The position numbers and the translations under genes are program-made. This document shows positions 27,474 to 37,681 of a stretch of DNA of 64,000 nucleotides, piece after piece (the stretch's first letter is position 1; each line of letters begins with the position of its first letter). Source of the stretch: Paracoccus marinaquae (GTDB lineage Bacteria; Pseudomonadota; Alphaproteobacteria; Rhodobacterales; Rhodobacteraceae); the NCBI RefSeq assembly GCF_018860165.1, contig NZ_JAHKNG010000003.1, positions 124,001 to 188,000 of the forward strand. The letters run 5' to 3'. The notes below the pieces were generated by a model that was given only the letters and a program-made list of their open reading frames with translations, was not told the origin of the DNA and ran no database searches.

Positions 27474-30191
27474 ATGTCTGACCAGAAGACCGCATCTCCG
27501 GCAGAGCAGCAGAGGGCGCTTTGGCTCAGCACCACCGCCTTCACGCTTTGCTTTGCCGTCTGGACCATCTTTTCCATCATCGGGCTGGCCATCAAGGATG
27601 AGCTTGGCCTGACCGAATCCCAATATGGCCTGCTGATCGCCACCCCCATCCTCACCGGCTCGCTGACCCGCCTGATCCTGGGCGTCTGGACCGAGCGCTA
27701 TGGCGGTCGCCTGATCTTTTCGCTGCAGATGATCCTGACCGGGGCCGCCACCTGGGCGCTGACCTGGGCCGAGACCTATCCGGCCTTTCTGGTGGCGGCG
27801 CTTGGCGTCGGCCTGGCCGGCGGGTCGTTCATCATCGGCGTGGCCTATGTGTCGAAGTGGTTCCCGGCCGGAAAGCAGGGCACCGCGCTTGGCATCTTCG
27901 GGATGGGCAATGTCGGTGCGGCGGTGACCAAGTTTCTGGCGCCCTTCGTGCTGGTCGCCTGGGGCTGGGAGGCGGTGGCGCAGATCTGGGCCGTGGCCAT
28001 CGTGCTGATGGGCGTGGTGTTCTTCCTGATGGCCCGCGACGATCCGGCCTTCCGCGCCCGGCGCGAACAGGGCATTGCCGCGCCCTCGCTGGCCGAGCAG
28101 TTCGCGCCGCTGAAGAACCTGCAGGTCTGGCGCTTCTCGCTGTACTATTTCTTCGTCTTCGGCGGCTTCGTCGCGCTGGCGTTGTGGCTGCCGCATTACC
28201 TGACCGATGTCTATGGCGCCGATGTGCGCGTCGCCGGCATGGCGGCCGCGGCCTTCAGCCTCGCGGCCAGCGTGTTCCGCGCCTATGGCGGCGTGCTGTC
28301 GGATCGTTTCGGCGCCCGCACGGTCATGTACTGGACCTTCGGCTTCTCGGCGGTGCTGCTGTTCATGCTGTCCTATCCGCCGACCGATTACGTCATCCGC
28401 GGCAAGGACGGTCCGATCACCTTCTCGACCGAGATGGGCATGGTGCCCTTCGTCATCACGCTGTTCGTGCTGGGCTTCTTCATGAGCCTCGGCAAGGCGG
28501 CCGTCTACAAGCATATCCCGGTCTATTACCCGAACCATGTCGGCGCGGTCGGCGGCCTCGTCGGCATGATCGGCGGTCTGGGCGGCTTCATCCTGCCGAT
28601 CATCTTCGGCGCGCTGCTGGATCTGACCGGCATCTATACCTCGTGCTTCCTGCTTCTGTTCCTGATCGTTCTGGTCTCGGCGGGCTGGATGCATCTGTCG
28701 GTCCGCCAGATGGAGCAGAAGGCGGCGGGAACCGAACTGGGCAAACTGCCCAGCTTCCCCGAACTGGCCGAGATCCACGACCCCGAGCGCACGGTCATGC
28801 CGAAGGTGCTGGACGACTGGCGCCCCGAGGATCCGGTCTTCTGGGCCGAGAAGGGCCGCAAGCTGGCGCGGCGCAACCTGTGGATCTCGATCCCGGCGCT
28901 GCTGCTGGCCTTCGCGGTCTGGATGGTCTGGTCGGTCGTCGTCGCGCGGCTGCCCGCCATCGGCTTCGAGTTCACCACCGGACAGCTGTTCTGGCTGGCC
29001 TCGCTGCCGGGCCTGTCGGGCGCCACGCTGCGGATCTTCTACAGCTTCATGGTGCCGATCTTCGGCGGGCGGCTGTGGACGACCCTGTCCACCGCCTCGC
29101 TGCTGCTGCCGGCGCTTGGCATCGGCTATGCGGTGCAGAACCCCGATACGCCCTACCTGATCTTCCTGACGCTGGCGCTGCTGTGCGGCTTCGGCGGCGG
29201 CAACTTCGCCTCGTCCATGGCCAATATCGCCTTCTTCTTCCCGAAGGCCGAAAAGGGCAATGCGCTGGCGCTGAATGCGGGCCTGGGCAACCTGGGCGTC
29301 TCGGTCATGCAGTTCCTGGTGCCGCTGGTCATCACCGCGGGCGTCTTCGGCGCGCTCGGTGGCGCCCCGCAGGAACTGGGCGAGGGCGGTCAGCTGTGGA
29401 TGCAGAACGCGGGCTTCATCTGGGTGCCCTTCATCCTGCTGGCGACCGCTGCCGCCTGGCTGGGCATGAACGACATCGCCGATGCACGCGCCAGTTTCCG
29501 CGAGCAGGCGATCATCTTCACGCGCAAGCATAACTGGCTGATGTGCATCCTCTATACCGGCACCTTCGGCAGCTTCATCGGCTATTCGGCGGGCTTCCCG
29601 CTGCTGACCAAGCTGGCCTTCCCCGAGGTGAACGCGCTGCAATTCGTGTTCCTCGGGCCGCTGGTCGGTGCGCTCAGCCGTGCCGGCACCGGCTGGGTCA
29701 GCGACCGCTTCGGCGGCGGCAGGGTCACCTTCTGGACCTTTGCCGGCATGATCGTCGCCACCTTCGGGGTCATCAGCGCGCTTGGCGCGGGCAGCTTCAC
29801 GGGCTTCTTCGCGGCCTTCATGGCGCTGTTCTTCCTGACCGGGGTCGGCAATGCCTCGACCTTCCAGATGATCCCGATCATCATGTCGAAGGAAGTGCCG
29901 CGGCTGATGCCCGACCTGGAGGCCGATGACCGCCGCCGCCAGTCCGAGCGGGAAAGTGCCGCGATCATCGCCTTCACCTCGGCGATTGCCGCCTATGGCG
30001 CCTTCTTCATCCCCAAGGCCTACGGAACCTCGATCGGCATGATGGGCTCGCCCGTGGGCGCGCTGTGGGGCTTCCTCGTGTTCTACGTGCTCTGCCTCGC
30101 GATCACCTGGGCCTATTACACCCGGCGCGGTGGCCTTCTTTACGACATCGAGCGTGGGCGGCCCGCAGCCGCTGCCCCGCAAACCGCCTGA
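27474..30191 (+). CDS. narK: Fused NarK1-NarK2 nitrate/nitrite transporter
   Basis: 905 residues, twice the length of a normal NarK. Two complete 12-helix MFS modules lie in tandem (about residues 20-440 and 470-885), each with its own GG(N/F)F-type and nitrate-signature regions (for example IIGVAYVSKWFPAGKQGTALG in the first, GFGGGNFASSMANIAFFFPK in the second). In Paracoccus such a fusion is known: NarK1 works as a proton/nitrate symporter and NarK2 as a nitrate/nitrite exchanger. The ATG at 27474 has CGGAG upstream. narG follows after 21 bases with AAAGGAGA before it. Confidence 0.95.
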   Translation: MSDQKTASPAEQQRALWLSTTAFTLCFAVWTIFSIIGLAIKDELGLTESQYGLLIATPILTGSLTRLILGVWTERYGGRLIFSLQMILTGAATWALTWAETYPAFLVAALGVGLAGGSFIIGVAYVSKWFPAGKQGTALGIFGMGNVGAAVTKFLAPFVLVAWGWEAVAQIWAVAIVLMGVVFFLMARDDPAFRARREQGIAAPSLAEQFAPLKNLQVWRFSLYYFFVFGGFVALALWLPHYLTDVYGADVRVAGMAAAAFSLAASVFRAYGGVLSDRFGARTVMYWTFGFSAVLLFMLSYPPTDYVIRGKDGPITFSTEMGMVPFVITLFVLGFFMSLGKAAVYKHIPVYYPNHVGAVGGLVGMIGGLGGFILPIIFGALLDLTGIYTSCFLLLFLIVLVSAGWMHLSVRQMEQKAAGTELGKLPSFPELAEIHDPERTVMPKVLDDWRPEDPVFWAEKGRKLARRNLWISIPALLLAFAVWMVWSVVVARLPAIGFEFTTGQLFWLASLPGLSGATLRIFYSFMVPIFGGRLWTTLSTASLLLPALGIGYAVQNPDTPYLIFLTLALLCGFGGGNFASSMANIAFFFPKAEKGNALALNAGLGNLGVSVMQFLVPLVITAGVFGALGGAPQELGEGGQLWMQNAGFIWVPFILLATAAAWLGMNDIADARASFREQAIIFTRKHNWLMCILYTGTFGSFIGYSAGFPLLTKLAFPEVNALQFVFLGPLVGALSRAGTGWVSDRFGGGRVTFWTFAGMIVATFGVISALGAGSFTGFFAAFMALFFLTGVGNASTFQMIPIIMSKEVPRLMPDLEADDRRRQSERESAAIIAFTSAIAAYGAFFIPKAYGTSIGMMGSPVGALWGFLVFYVLCLAITWAYYTRRGGLLYDIERGRPAAAAPQTA

Positions 30192-30212
30192 TCATCCAAA
30201 GGAGACAGCAAG

Positions 30213-33200
30213 ATGAGCCATCTTCTGGATCGCCTGAACTTCCTGAAATCGAACCGCAAGGACGTGTTCGCCGAGGGGCACGGGCAGACCACCACCGAGA
30301 ACCGCGACTGGGAGGATACCTATCGCGCCCGCTGGCGGCACGACAAGATCGTCCGCTCGACCCATGGGGTGAACTGCACCGGGTCCTGCTCGTGGAAGAT
30401 CTATGTCAAGTCGGGCATCGTCACATGGGAGACGCAGCAGACCGACTATCCGCGCACCCGCCCCGACCTGCCCAATCACGAGCCGCGCGGTTGCGCGCGG
30501 GGGGCAAGCTACAGCTGGTATCTCTATTCCGCGAACCGGGTGAAGAACCCGCTGATCCGCGGCCGGCTGATGCGGCTGTGGCGGGAAAAGCGCAAGACCA
30601 TGTCGCCGATCGCGGCCTGGGAGGCGATCCAGAAGGACCCGCAGGCCCGGGCCAGCTATACCAAGACCCGCGGCAAGGGCGGCTTCGTGCGGGCGACCTG
30701 GGACGAGGCGACCGAGATCGTCGCCGCCGCCAACGCCTATACCGCCAGGACCTACGGTCCCGACCGGGTGTTCGGCTTCTCGCCGATCCCGGCGATGTCG
30801 ATGATCTCCTATGCCGCCGGCACGCGCTATCTGTCGCTTCTGGGTGGTACCTGCATGTCCTTCTATGACTGGTATTGCGACCTGCCGCCGGCAAGCCCGC
30901 AGACCTGGGGCGAACAGACCGACGTGCCGGAATCGGCCGACTGGTATAATGCGGGCTATCTGCTGCTGTGGGGCTCGAACGTGCCGCAGACGCGGACGCC
31001 GGATGCGCATTTCTACACCGAGGCGCGCTATCGCGGCACCAAATCGGCGGTGATCTGCCCGGACTATTCCGAAGCGGCGAAATTCGGCGATATCTGGCTG
31101 AACGCCAAGCAGGGCACCGACGCGGCCCTCGGTATGGCCTTCGGCCACGTCATCCTGCGCGAGTTCCACCTGGACCGGCAGGTGCCCTATTTCGAGGATT
31201 ACTGCCGCCGCTATTCCGACATGCCGATGCTGGTCAGGCTGGACCGGCAGGGTGAGCGGCTGGTGCCGGGCCGGCAGTTGCGCGCCGCCGATCTGGCCGA
31301 GGGGATGGGCCAGAAGATCAACCCCGAATGGAAGACCGTCGCCATCGACGAGAACAGCGGCAAGCTGGTCGTGCCCAATGGTTCGGTCGGGTTCCGCTGG
31401 GGCGAAGAGCGGGGCAAGTGGAACCTCGAGGAAAAGGCCGATGGCGCGGATGTCACGCTGAAGCTGAGCCTGATCCTCGACGAGGACCGCGACGAGGTGG
31501 CCGCCGTCGATTTCCCCTATTTCGGCGGCAGTGCCACCAACGGCTTCGAGGTCGATGACCGCGGCGAGGTCCTGACCCGCAACGTGCCGGTCAAGCGCAT
31601 CGCGCTGGCCGACGGCAGCGAGGCGCTGGTGGCCACGGTCTTTGACCTGTTCTGCGCCAATTATGGCCTCGACCGGGGCCTGGGCGGCGATCATGTCGCC
31701 TCGGATTACGACGCCGACGTGCCCTTCACCCCGGCCTGGGCCGAGCGCATCACTGGCGTGCGCCGCGACAGGATCATCCAGGTGGCGCGCGAATTCGCCG
31801 CCAATGCCGAAAAGACCAATGGCCGTTCCATGGTCATCATCGGCGCGGCGATGAACCACTGGTTCCACATGGACATGAACTATCGCGCCGTCATCAACAT
31901 GCTGGTGATGTGCGGCTGCGTCGGCCAGTCCGGCGGCGGCTGGTCGCATTATGTCGGGCAGGAGAAACTGCGCCCGCAGACCGGCTGGACGGCGCTGGCC
32001 TTCGCGCTGGACTGGGCGCGTCCGCCGCGGCACATGAACGCGACCAGCGCCTGGTACGCGCATACCGACCAGTGGCGCTATGAGACGGTCAGTTCGGCCG
32101 AAATCCTGTCGCCGACCGCGCCCGAGGGCGACTGGAGCCGGCTCAGCCTGATCGACTACAACATCCGGGCCGAGCGCATGGGCTGGCTGCCCTCGGCGCC
32201 GCAGCTGAAGACCAACCCGCTCGAGGTCGGGCGCGCGGCCAAGGAAGCCGGCGTGCCGGTCAGGGACTATGTCGCCCAGCGTTTGAAATCGGGCGAATTG
32301 CAGATGTCCTGCGAGGATCCCGACGCGCCCGAGAACTGGCCGCGCAACCTGTTCGTCTGGCGTTCGAACCTGCTGGGCTCGTCCGGCAAGGGGCACGAGT
32401 ATTTCCTCAAGCACCTTCTGGGTACCGATCACGGCGTTCAGGGCAAGGATCTGGGGGCCGAAGGCGGGCAGAAGCCGGTCGAGGCGGTCTGGCATGACGA
32501 GGCGCCCGAGGGCAAGCTGGACCTGCTGGTGACCATCGACTTCCGCATGTCCACCACGGCCGTCTATGCCGATATCGTGCTGCCGACCGCGTCCTGGTAC
32601 GAAAAGGACGACATGAACACCTCGGACATGCACCCGTTCATCCACCCGCTGCAGGCGGCGGTGGATCCGGCCTACGAGTCGAAATCCGACTGGGAGATCT
32701 TCAAGTCGATCGCCCGGAAATTCTCGGAGGTGGCGCCCGAGGTCTTGGGCGAGGAAACCGACGTGGTGCAGTTGCCGCTGCAGCATGACAGCCCCGGCGA
32801 GATCGCCCAGGACGCGGTGCGCGACTGGAAGCGCGATCAGTGCGACCTGATCCCCGGCGAGACCGCGCCCGCCTATATCGAGGTCACGCGCGACTATCCG
32901 AACCTCTACAAGCGGTTCACCGCGCTTGGCCCGCTGATGGAAAAGGTCGGCAATGGCGGCAAGGGCATCAGCTGGAACACCGAAACCGAGGTGCATCACC
33001 TTCAGGCGCTGAACGGCCGGGTGACCGAGGAGGGCGTGACCAAGGGCATGGCCCGGATCGAGACCGCCATCGACGCCGCCGAGGTGGTGCTGATGCTGGC
33101 GCCCGAGACGAACGGCGAGGTGGCGGTGAAGGCATGGGAGGCGCTTGGCAAGGCGACCGGCCGCGATCACAAGCATCTGGCCGAGGTCAAGGAGGACGAG

Positions 33201-33980
33201 AAAATCCGCTTCCGTGACATTGCCGCCCAGCCGCGCAAGATCATCAGCTCGCCCACATGGTCGGGGATCGAAAGCGAGGAGGTCTGCTATAACGCCGGCT
33301 GGACCAACGTGCATGAACTGATCCCCTGGCGCACCGTCACCGGCCGTCAGCAGCTGTATCAGGACCATGAATGGATGCGCGCCTTCGGCGAGGGTTTCGT
33401 GACCTGGCGGCCGCCCGTCGATCTGAAGACGGTGGGGGCCGCGGCCACGAAATCGCTGGCCAATGGCGAAAAGCATGTGGTGCTGAACTTCATCACCCCG
33501 CACCAGAAATGGGGCATCCACTCGACCTATACCGACAACCTGCTGATGCTGACGCTGAACCGCGGCGGCCCCTGCGTCTGGATCTCCGAGGTCGATGCGC
33601 GCAAGGCGGGGCTGGTCGACAACGACTGGATCGAGGTCTTCAACAGCAACGGCGTCATCACCGCCCGCGCCGTGGTCAGCCAGCGGATGAAGGAAGGCAC
33701 CGCCTTCATGTATCACGCCCAGGAAAAGATCGTGAACACGCCCGGCAGCCAGATCACCAATTTGCGCGGCGGCATCCACAACTCGGTCACCCGCGTCGTG
33801 CTGAAACCCACCCACATGATCGGCGGCTATGCCCAGCTGGCCTACGGGTTCAACTATTACGGCACGGTCGGTTCGAACCGGGACGAATTCGTGATCGTCC
33901 GCAAACTGGACAAGGTCGACTGGCTCGACACCCCGCTGGAGGCGGGAACCGCAACCCAAACGACGGAGGCAGCGGAATGA
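30213..33980 (+). CDS. narG: Respiratory nitrate reductase alpha subunit
   Basis: 1255 residues, the usual NarG size. It reduces nitrate to nitrite at a bis-MGD molybdenum centre facing the cytoplasm. The first iron-sulfur cluster site is His51-x3-Cys55-x3-Cys59 with Cys94 in PRGCARGASYSWY. The molybdenum ligand is expected at Asp223 in YDWYCDLPPASPQTWGEQ. It has no twin-arginine signal, as normal for NarG. The stop overlaps narH (ATGA). It is the second gene of the FNR-controlled operon. Confidence 0.97.
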   Translation: MSHLLDRLNFLKSNRKDVFAEGHGQTTTENRDWEDTYRARWRHDKIVRSTHGVNCTGSCSWKIYVKSGIVTWETQQTDYPRTRPDLPNHEPRGCARGASYSWYLYSANRVKNPLIRGRLMRLWREKRKTMSPIAAWEAIQKDPQARASYTKTRGKGGFVRATWDEATEIVAAANAYTARTYGPDRVFGFSPIPAMSMISYAAGTRYLSLLGGTCMSFYDWYCDLPPASPQTWGEQTDVPESADWYNAGYLLLWGSNVPQTRTPDAHFYTEARYRGTKSAVICPDYSEAAKFGDIWLNAKQGTDAALGMAFGHVILREFHLDRQVPYFEDYCRRYSDMPMLVRLDRQGERLVPGRQLRAADLAEGMGQKINPEWKTVAIDENSGKLVVPNGSVGFRWGEERGKWNLEEKADGADVTLKLSLILDEDRDEVAAVDFPYFGGSATNGFEVDDRGEVLTRNVPVKRIALADGSEALVATVFDLFCANYGLDRGLGGDHVASDYDADVPFTPAWAERITGVRRDRIIQVAREFAANAEKTNGRSMVIIGAAMNHWFHMDMNYRAVINMLVMCGCVGQSGGGWSHYVGQEKLRPQTGWTALAFALDWARPPRHMNATSAWYAHTDQWRYETVSSAEILSPTAPEGDWSRLSLIDYNIRAERMGWLPSAPQLKTNPLEVGRAAKEAGVPVRDYVAQRLKSGELQMSCEDPDAPENWPRNLFVWRSNLLGSSGKGHEYFLKHLLGTDHGVQGKDLGAEGGQKPVEAVWHDEAPEGKLDLLVTIDFRMSTTAVYADIVLPTASWYEKDDMNTSDMHPFIHPLQAAVDPAYESKSDWEIFKSIARKFSEVAPEVLGEETDVVQLPLQHDSPGEIAQDAVRDWKRDQCDLIPGETAPAYIEVTRDYPNLYKRFTALGPLMEKVGNGGKGISWNTETEVHHLQALNGRVTEEGVTKGMARIETAIDAAEVVLMLAPETNGEVAVKAWEALGKATGRDHKHLAEVKEDEKIRFRDIAAQPRKIISSPTWSGIESEEVCYNAGWTNVHELIPWRTVTGRQQLYQDHEWMRAFGEGFVTWRPPVDLKTVGAAATKSLANGEKHVVLNFITPHQKWGIHSTYTDNLLMLTLNRGGPCVWISEVDARKAGLVDNDWIEVFNSNGVITARAVVSQRMKEGTAFMYHAQEKIVNTPGSQITNLRGGIHNSVTRVVLKPTHMIGGYAQLAYGFNYYGTVGSNRDEFVIVRKLDKVDWLDTPLEAGTATQTTEAAE

Positions 33981-35494
33981 AAGTACGTGCGCAAATCGGC
34001 ATGGTGCTGAACCTCGACAAATGCATCGGCTGTCACACCTGTTCGGTCACCTGCAAGAACGTCTGGACCTCGCGCGAGGGCGTCGAATACGCATGGTTCA
34101 ACAATGTCGAAACCAAGCCCGGCATCGGCTATCCCAAGGACTGGGAGAACCAGAAACGCTGGAACGGCGGCTGGACCCGGACCCGCTCGGGCCATCTGCA
34201 ACCCAAGCAGGGCGGCAAGTGGCGGATCCTTGCGAATATCTTCGCCAACCCCGACCTGCCCGAGATCGACGATTTCTACGAGCCCTTCACCTTTGACTAC
34301 GACCATCTGAAATCGGCGCCCGAGATGCCGGCCTTCCCGACCGCACGGCCGCGTTCGCTGATCTCGGGCGAGCGGATGGAAAAGATCGAATGGGGGCCGA
34401 ACTGGGAGGAAATCCTCGGCGGCGAATTCGCCAAACGCTCGCAGGACTACAATTTCGAGGGCGTGCAGAAGGAGATCTACGGCGAATACGAAAACACCTT
34501 CATGATGTATCTGCCGCGTTTGTGCGAACATTGCCTGAACCCGGCCTGCGTCGCCTCCTGCCCTTCGGGCGCGATCTACAAGCGCGAGGATGACGGCGTC
34601 GTGCTGATCGACCAGGAAAAGTGCCGGGGCTGGCGGATGTGCGTCTCGGGCTGCCCCTACAAGAAGATCTATTACAACTGGTCCACCGGCAAATCGGAAA
34701 AATGCGTGCTGTGCTATCCGCGTCTGGAAAGCGGCCAGCCGACGGTCTGTTCGGAAACCTGCGTCGGCCGCATCCGCTATCTCGGCGTGATGCTGTATGA
34801 CGCCGACCGCATCGCCGAGGCGGCCGGGGTCGAGGCCGAGAAGGATCTTTACGACGCGCAACTGGGCGTGTTCCTCGATCCGAACGATCCCGAAGTCATC
34901 GCCGCCGCCCGCGCCGAGGGCGTGCCCGAGGACTGGATCATCGGCGCGCAGAAATCGCCGATCTGGAAGATGGCGATGGAGTGGAAGATCGCCTTCCCGC
35001 TGCATCCCGAATATCGCACCCTGCCGATGGTCTGGTATGTGCCGCCGCTGTCGCCGATCCAGAACGCCGCCGAGGCGGGCAGGATCGCGGCACAGGACGA
35101 CATGCCCGATGTCCGCAGCCTGCGCATCCCGCTGCGCTATCTGGCGAACATGCTGACGGCGGGCGACGAGGCCCCGGTGGCGCTGGCGCTGGAGCGGATG
35201 CTGGCCATGCGCTCCTACATGCGGTCGAAGTCGATCGACGGCGTGATCAACCTGGGCGCGGCGCAGCGCGTCGGCCTGACGCCCCTGCAGATCGACGAGA
35301 TGTATCAGCTTCTGGCCATCGCCAATTACGAGGACCGCTTTGTCATCCCGACGACGCACCGCGAACTGGTCGAGGACGCCTATGACCTGCGCGGCGGCTG
35401 CGGCTTTACCGACGGCAACGGCTGCTCGTCGGGCAGCAGCGGCTCGATGTTCGGCGGCAAGAAGTTCCGCAGCCCGCAGGAGTTCATCGCATGA
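33977..35494 (+). CDS. narH: Respiratory nitrate reductase beta subunit
   Basis: 505 residues carrying four iron-sulfur clusters that pass electrons from NarI to NarG. Cysteine sets: 16/19/22/26 (CIGCHTCSVTC), 183/186/191/195, 216/222/226 and 243/246/258/262. In the third set the second position is Trp219 (CRGWRMC) rather than Cys, the NarH hallmark that gives a [3Fe-4S] cluster. The C-terminus is Gly/Ser-rich (GCSSGSSGSMFGG). Overlaps narG and narJ by four bases each. Confidence 0.97.
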   Translation: MKVRAQIGMVLNLDKCIGCHTCSVTCKNVWTSREGVEYAWFNNVETKPGIGYPKDWENQKRWNGGWTRTRSGHLQPKQGGKWRILANIFANPDLPEIDDFYEPFTFDYDHLKSAPEMPAFPTARPRSLISGERMEKIEWGPNWEEILGGEFAKRSQDYNFEGVQKEIYGEYENTFMMYLPRLCEHCLNPACVASCPSGAIYKREDDGVVLIDQEKCRGWRMCVSGCPYKKIYYNWSTGKSEKCVLCYPRLESGQPTVCSETCVGRIRYLGVMLYDADRIAEAAGVEAEKDLYDAQLGVFLDPNDPEVIAAARAEGVPEDWIIGAQKSPIWKMAMEWKIAFPLHPEYRTLPMVWYVPPLSPIQNAAEAGRIAAQDDMPDVRSLRIPLRYLANMLTAGDEAPVALALERMLAMRSYMRSKSIDGVINLGAAQRVGLTPLQIDEMYQLLAIANYEDRFVIPTTHRELVEDAYDLRGGCGFTDGNGCSSGSSGSMFGGKKFRSPQEFIA

Positions 35495-36177
35495 AGACCT
35501 TCAAGGCACTCTCCGCCCTGCTCAGCTATCCCGGCCCGGATCTGGCTGAGGCGATCCCCGCCATCGACGCCGTCCTGCATGACGAGGGGCTGCTTGGCCC
35601 CACCCGGCAAAAGGAACTGGCGCCGCTTCTGCAATCGCTGGCCCATGACGATCTCTATGATCTTCAGGAACGCTATGTGCTGCTGTTCGACCGCTCGCGT
35701 ACCCTGTCCCTGAACCTGTTCGAGCATGTCCATGGCGAAAGCCGCGACCGCGGCGGCGCCATGGTCGACCTGCTGGAAACCTATCGCGCCGGCGGCTTCG
35801 ATCTGGCCGGCACGGAACTGCCCGACCATCTGCCGGTGCTGCTGGAATACCTGTCCACCCGGCCCCTGGCCGAGGCGCGCTCGATGCTGGCCGATGCCGG
35901 TCATATCCTGACCGCGCTGGCCGAGCGGCTGATCCGGCGCGGCTCGCCCTATGCGGCGGTGTTCTCGGCCCTGGTCACGCTGGCCCAGACCGAGATCGCG
36001 CCTTCGGCCGAACTGGCCGCGATCCCCGATGACGACCCCGAGGATCTGGCCGCGCTGGATGCCGTCTGGGAAGAGGCGCAGGTCACCTTCGGCCCCGATC
36101 CCAATGCCGGCTGCCCGGTCAGCCGCGACATCCTTGCCCGCATGGACCCGCGCGCCCCCGCGCAGGCCGCCGAATGA
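35491..36177 (+). CDS. narJ: Nitrate reductase molybdenum cofactor assembly chaperone
   Basis: 228 residues, all-helical TorD/NarJ family. Motifs FKALSALLSYPGPDL at the start and RGGAMVDLLETYRAGGFDL with LPDHLPVLLEYLS in the middle are typical of NarJ. It binds apo-NarG and assists cofactor insertion before the complex docks to NarI; it is not part of the final enzyme. The start overlaps the narH stop; narI follows after 13 bases. Confidence 0.95.
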   Translation: MKTFKALSALLSYPGPDLAEAIPAIDAVLHDEGLLGPTRQKELAPLLQSLAHDDLYDLQERYVLLFDRSRTLSLNLFEHVHGESRDRGGAMVDLLETYRAGGFDLAGTELPDHLPVLLEYLSTRPLAEARSMLADAGHILTALAERLIRRGSPYAAVFSALVTLAQTEIAPSAELAAIPDDDPEDLAALDAVWEEAQVTFGPDPNAGCPVSRDILARMDPRAPAQAAE

Positions 36178-36190
36178 ACGAGGCACAGTC

Positions 36191-36877
36191 ATGAACAACT
36201 TCTTCTTTGGCATCTATCCCTATATCGCCATCACCGTGATGATCCTCGGCTCGATCATCCGCTATGACCGCGATCCCTTCACCTGGAAGTCGAAATCCAG
36301 CCAGATCCTGCGCCGGCGGCAATTCGTCATCGGCTCGGTCCTGTTTCATGTCGGCGTGCTGATCATCCTCTTCGGTCATGTCGTCGGGCTGCTGACCCCG
36401 GTCGTGATCTTCGACGCCATCGGCATCAGCCACAGCGCCAAGCAGATCCTGGCCATGAGCGTGGGCGGCATCGCCGGCATCATGGCGCTGACCGGGGGCG
36501 CGATTCTGCTGCACCGGCGCATGACGGATCCGCGCGTCCGCGCCAACTCCACCCTTGCCGATACCGGCATCCTTGCGCTTCTGGTGCTGCAACTGGTGCT
36601 GGGGCTGCTGACCATCCTCGTCTCGCTGCAGCATCTGGACGGCGAGGAAATGGTGCGGCTGATGTCCTGGGCGCAGAGCATCGTCTATCTGCGATCCGGC
36701 GCGGCCGATCACATGGCCGGTGTCAACATCCTGTTCAAGCTGCATATCTTCCTGGGCCTGACCATCTTCCTGCTGTTCCCCTTCACCCGGCTGGTGCACA
36801 TGATCTCGGCCCCGGTCCGCTATCTGTGGCGGCCCGGCTACCAGATCGTGCGGACCAAGCGGCATCCGGCGGAGTGA
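36191..36877 (+). CDS. narI: Respiratory nitrate reductase gamma subunit (cytochrome b)
   Basis: 228 residues, five membrane helices. The four haem b ligands of NarI are in place: His53, His63, His185 and His203 (LFHVGVLIILFGHVVG and KLHIFLGLTIF...RLVHM). It oxidises quinol at the periplasmic side and feeds electrons to NarH. The ATG at 36191 is 13 bases after narJ with GAGG upstream. The operon continues without a terminator. Confidence 0.96.
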   Translation: MNNFFFGIYPYIAITVMILGSIIRYDRDPFTWKSKSSQILRRRQFVIGSVLFHVGVLIILFGHVVGLLTPVVIFDAIGISHSAKQILAMSVGGIAGIMALTGGAILLHRRMTDPRVRANSTLADTGILALLVLQLVLGLLTILVSLQHLDGEEMVRLMSWAQSIVYLRSGAADHMAGVNILFKLHIFLGLTIFLLFPFTRLVHMISAPVRYLWRPGYQIVRTKRHPAE

Positions 36878-36881
36878 GGCG

Positions 36882-37670
36882 ATGGAACTGAAACCGCTGC
36901 TGCCGCCGGTCGTCGTGAACGGCGTGACCATCGACCCCGGCCGCATCGCGGCCGAGGCGCAGAACCACCCCGCGCCCAAGGGCAAGCCGGGACTGGCTTG
37001 GAAATCCGCCGCCCGCGCGCTGGCGATCCGCGAATTGCTGTTGCAGCAGGCGCGGGCCTGCGGGCTGGCCCCGCAACCGGTCGAAACCGCGCCCGGCCAG
37101 TGGGAGACCGAGGACGAGGCGCTGATCCGGCAATTGCTGGATCAGGCGGTTTCGCCCGAACCCTGCGACGAGGCCGGGCTGCGGGCCGCCTATGAGGCCG
37201 ATCCCGACCGGTTCCGCGCGCCCTCGCTGTTCGAGGCCGCGCATATCCTGTTCGCCGCGGTCCCCGGGGATGCCGAGGCCCGCTCCGCCGCGCGGCAGAT
37301 GGCCGAGGCGGTGCTGGCCGAGTTGCGGGACGAGCCGCGGCGCTTTGCCGAACTGGCTACCCGCCACAGCGCCTGTTCGTCGAAAACCGCGGGCGGGCTG
37401 TTGGGGCAACTGTCCTCGGGCGATACCGTGCCGGAATTCGAGGCGGTGATGGCGCGCATGAACGAGGGGCAGATCGAACTGGCCGAATCGCGCTATGGTC
37501 TGCACGTCATCCGGCTGGATGCCTGCGCGCGGGGCGAGGTTCTGCCCTTCGAGGCGGTGCTGCCGGCGCTGCGCGAGGCGCATGACAAGGCCGCCTGGCT
37601 GCGCGCCAGCCGCGATTTCGTCGCCGCGCTGGTCGCGGGGGCCGAGATCAGCGGCATCGAGATGACCTGA
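36882..37670 (+). CDS. Parvulin-type peptidyl-prolyl isomerase of the nar operon
   Basis: 262 residues without a signal peptide, so probably cytoplasmic. The central parvulin domain (about residues 115-235) reads FEAAHILFAAVPGDAEARS, then RRFAELATRHSACSSKTAGG, then LGQLSSGDTVPEFEAVM and SRYGLHVIRLD. The overall plan resembles NifM, which matures nitrogenase iron protein. It starts five bases after narI with GAGG ahead, so it is co-transcribed with the reductase. A folding role for a Nar subunit is the natural inference. Such genes have been noted after narI in related Paracoccus operons. Confidence 0.86.
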   Translation: MELKPLLPPVVVNGVTIDPGRIAAEAQNHPAPKGKPGLAWKSAARALAIRELLLQQARACGLAPQPVETAPGQWETEDEALIRQLLDQAVSPEPCDEAGLRAAYEADPDRFRAPSLFEAAHILFAAVPGDAEARSAARQMAEAVLAELRDEPRRFAELATRHSACSSKTAGGLLGQLSSGDTVPEFEAVMARMNEGQIELAESRYGLHVIRLDACARGEVLPFEAVLPALREAHDKAAWLRASRDFVAALVAGAEISGIEMT

Positions 37671-37681
37671 GGGAGACCGGA

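Noticed and set aside
27102-30182. Open frame of about 1026 codons antisense to narK
   Set aside because: Gln/His/Asp/Arg-rich composition without family signs; it is the reverse complement of membrane-helix codons.
30192-33959. Open frame of about 1255 codons antisense to narG
   Set aside because: narG itself is certain from its cofactor motifs. The antisense frame has no recognisable domains and is a by-product of strong GC3 codon bias. The equal length is coincidence.
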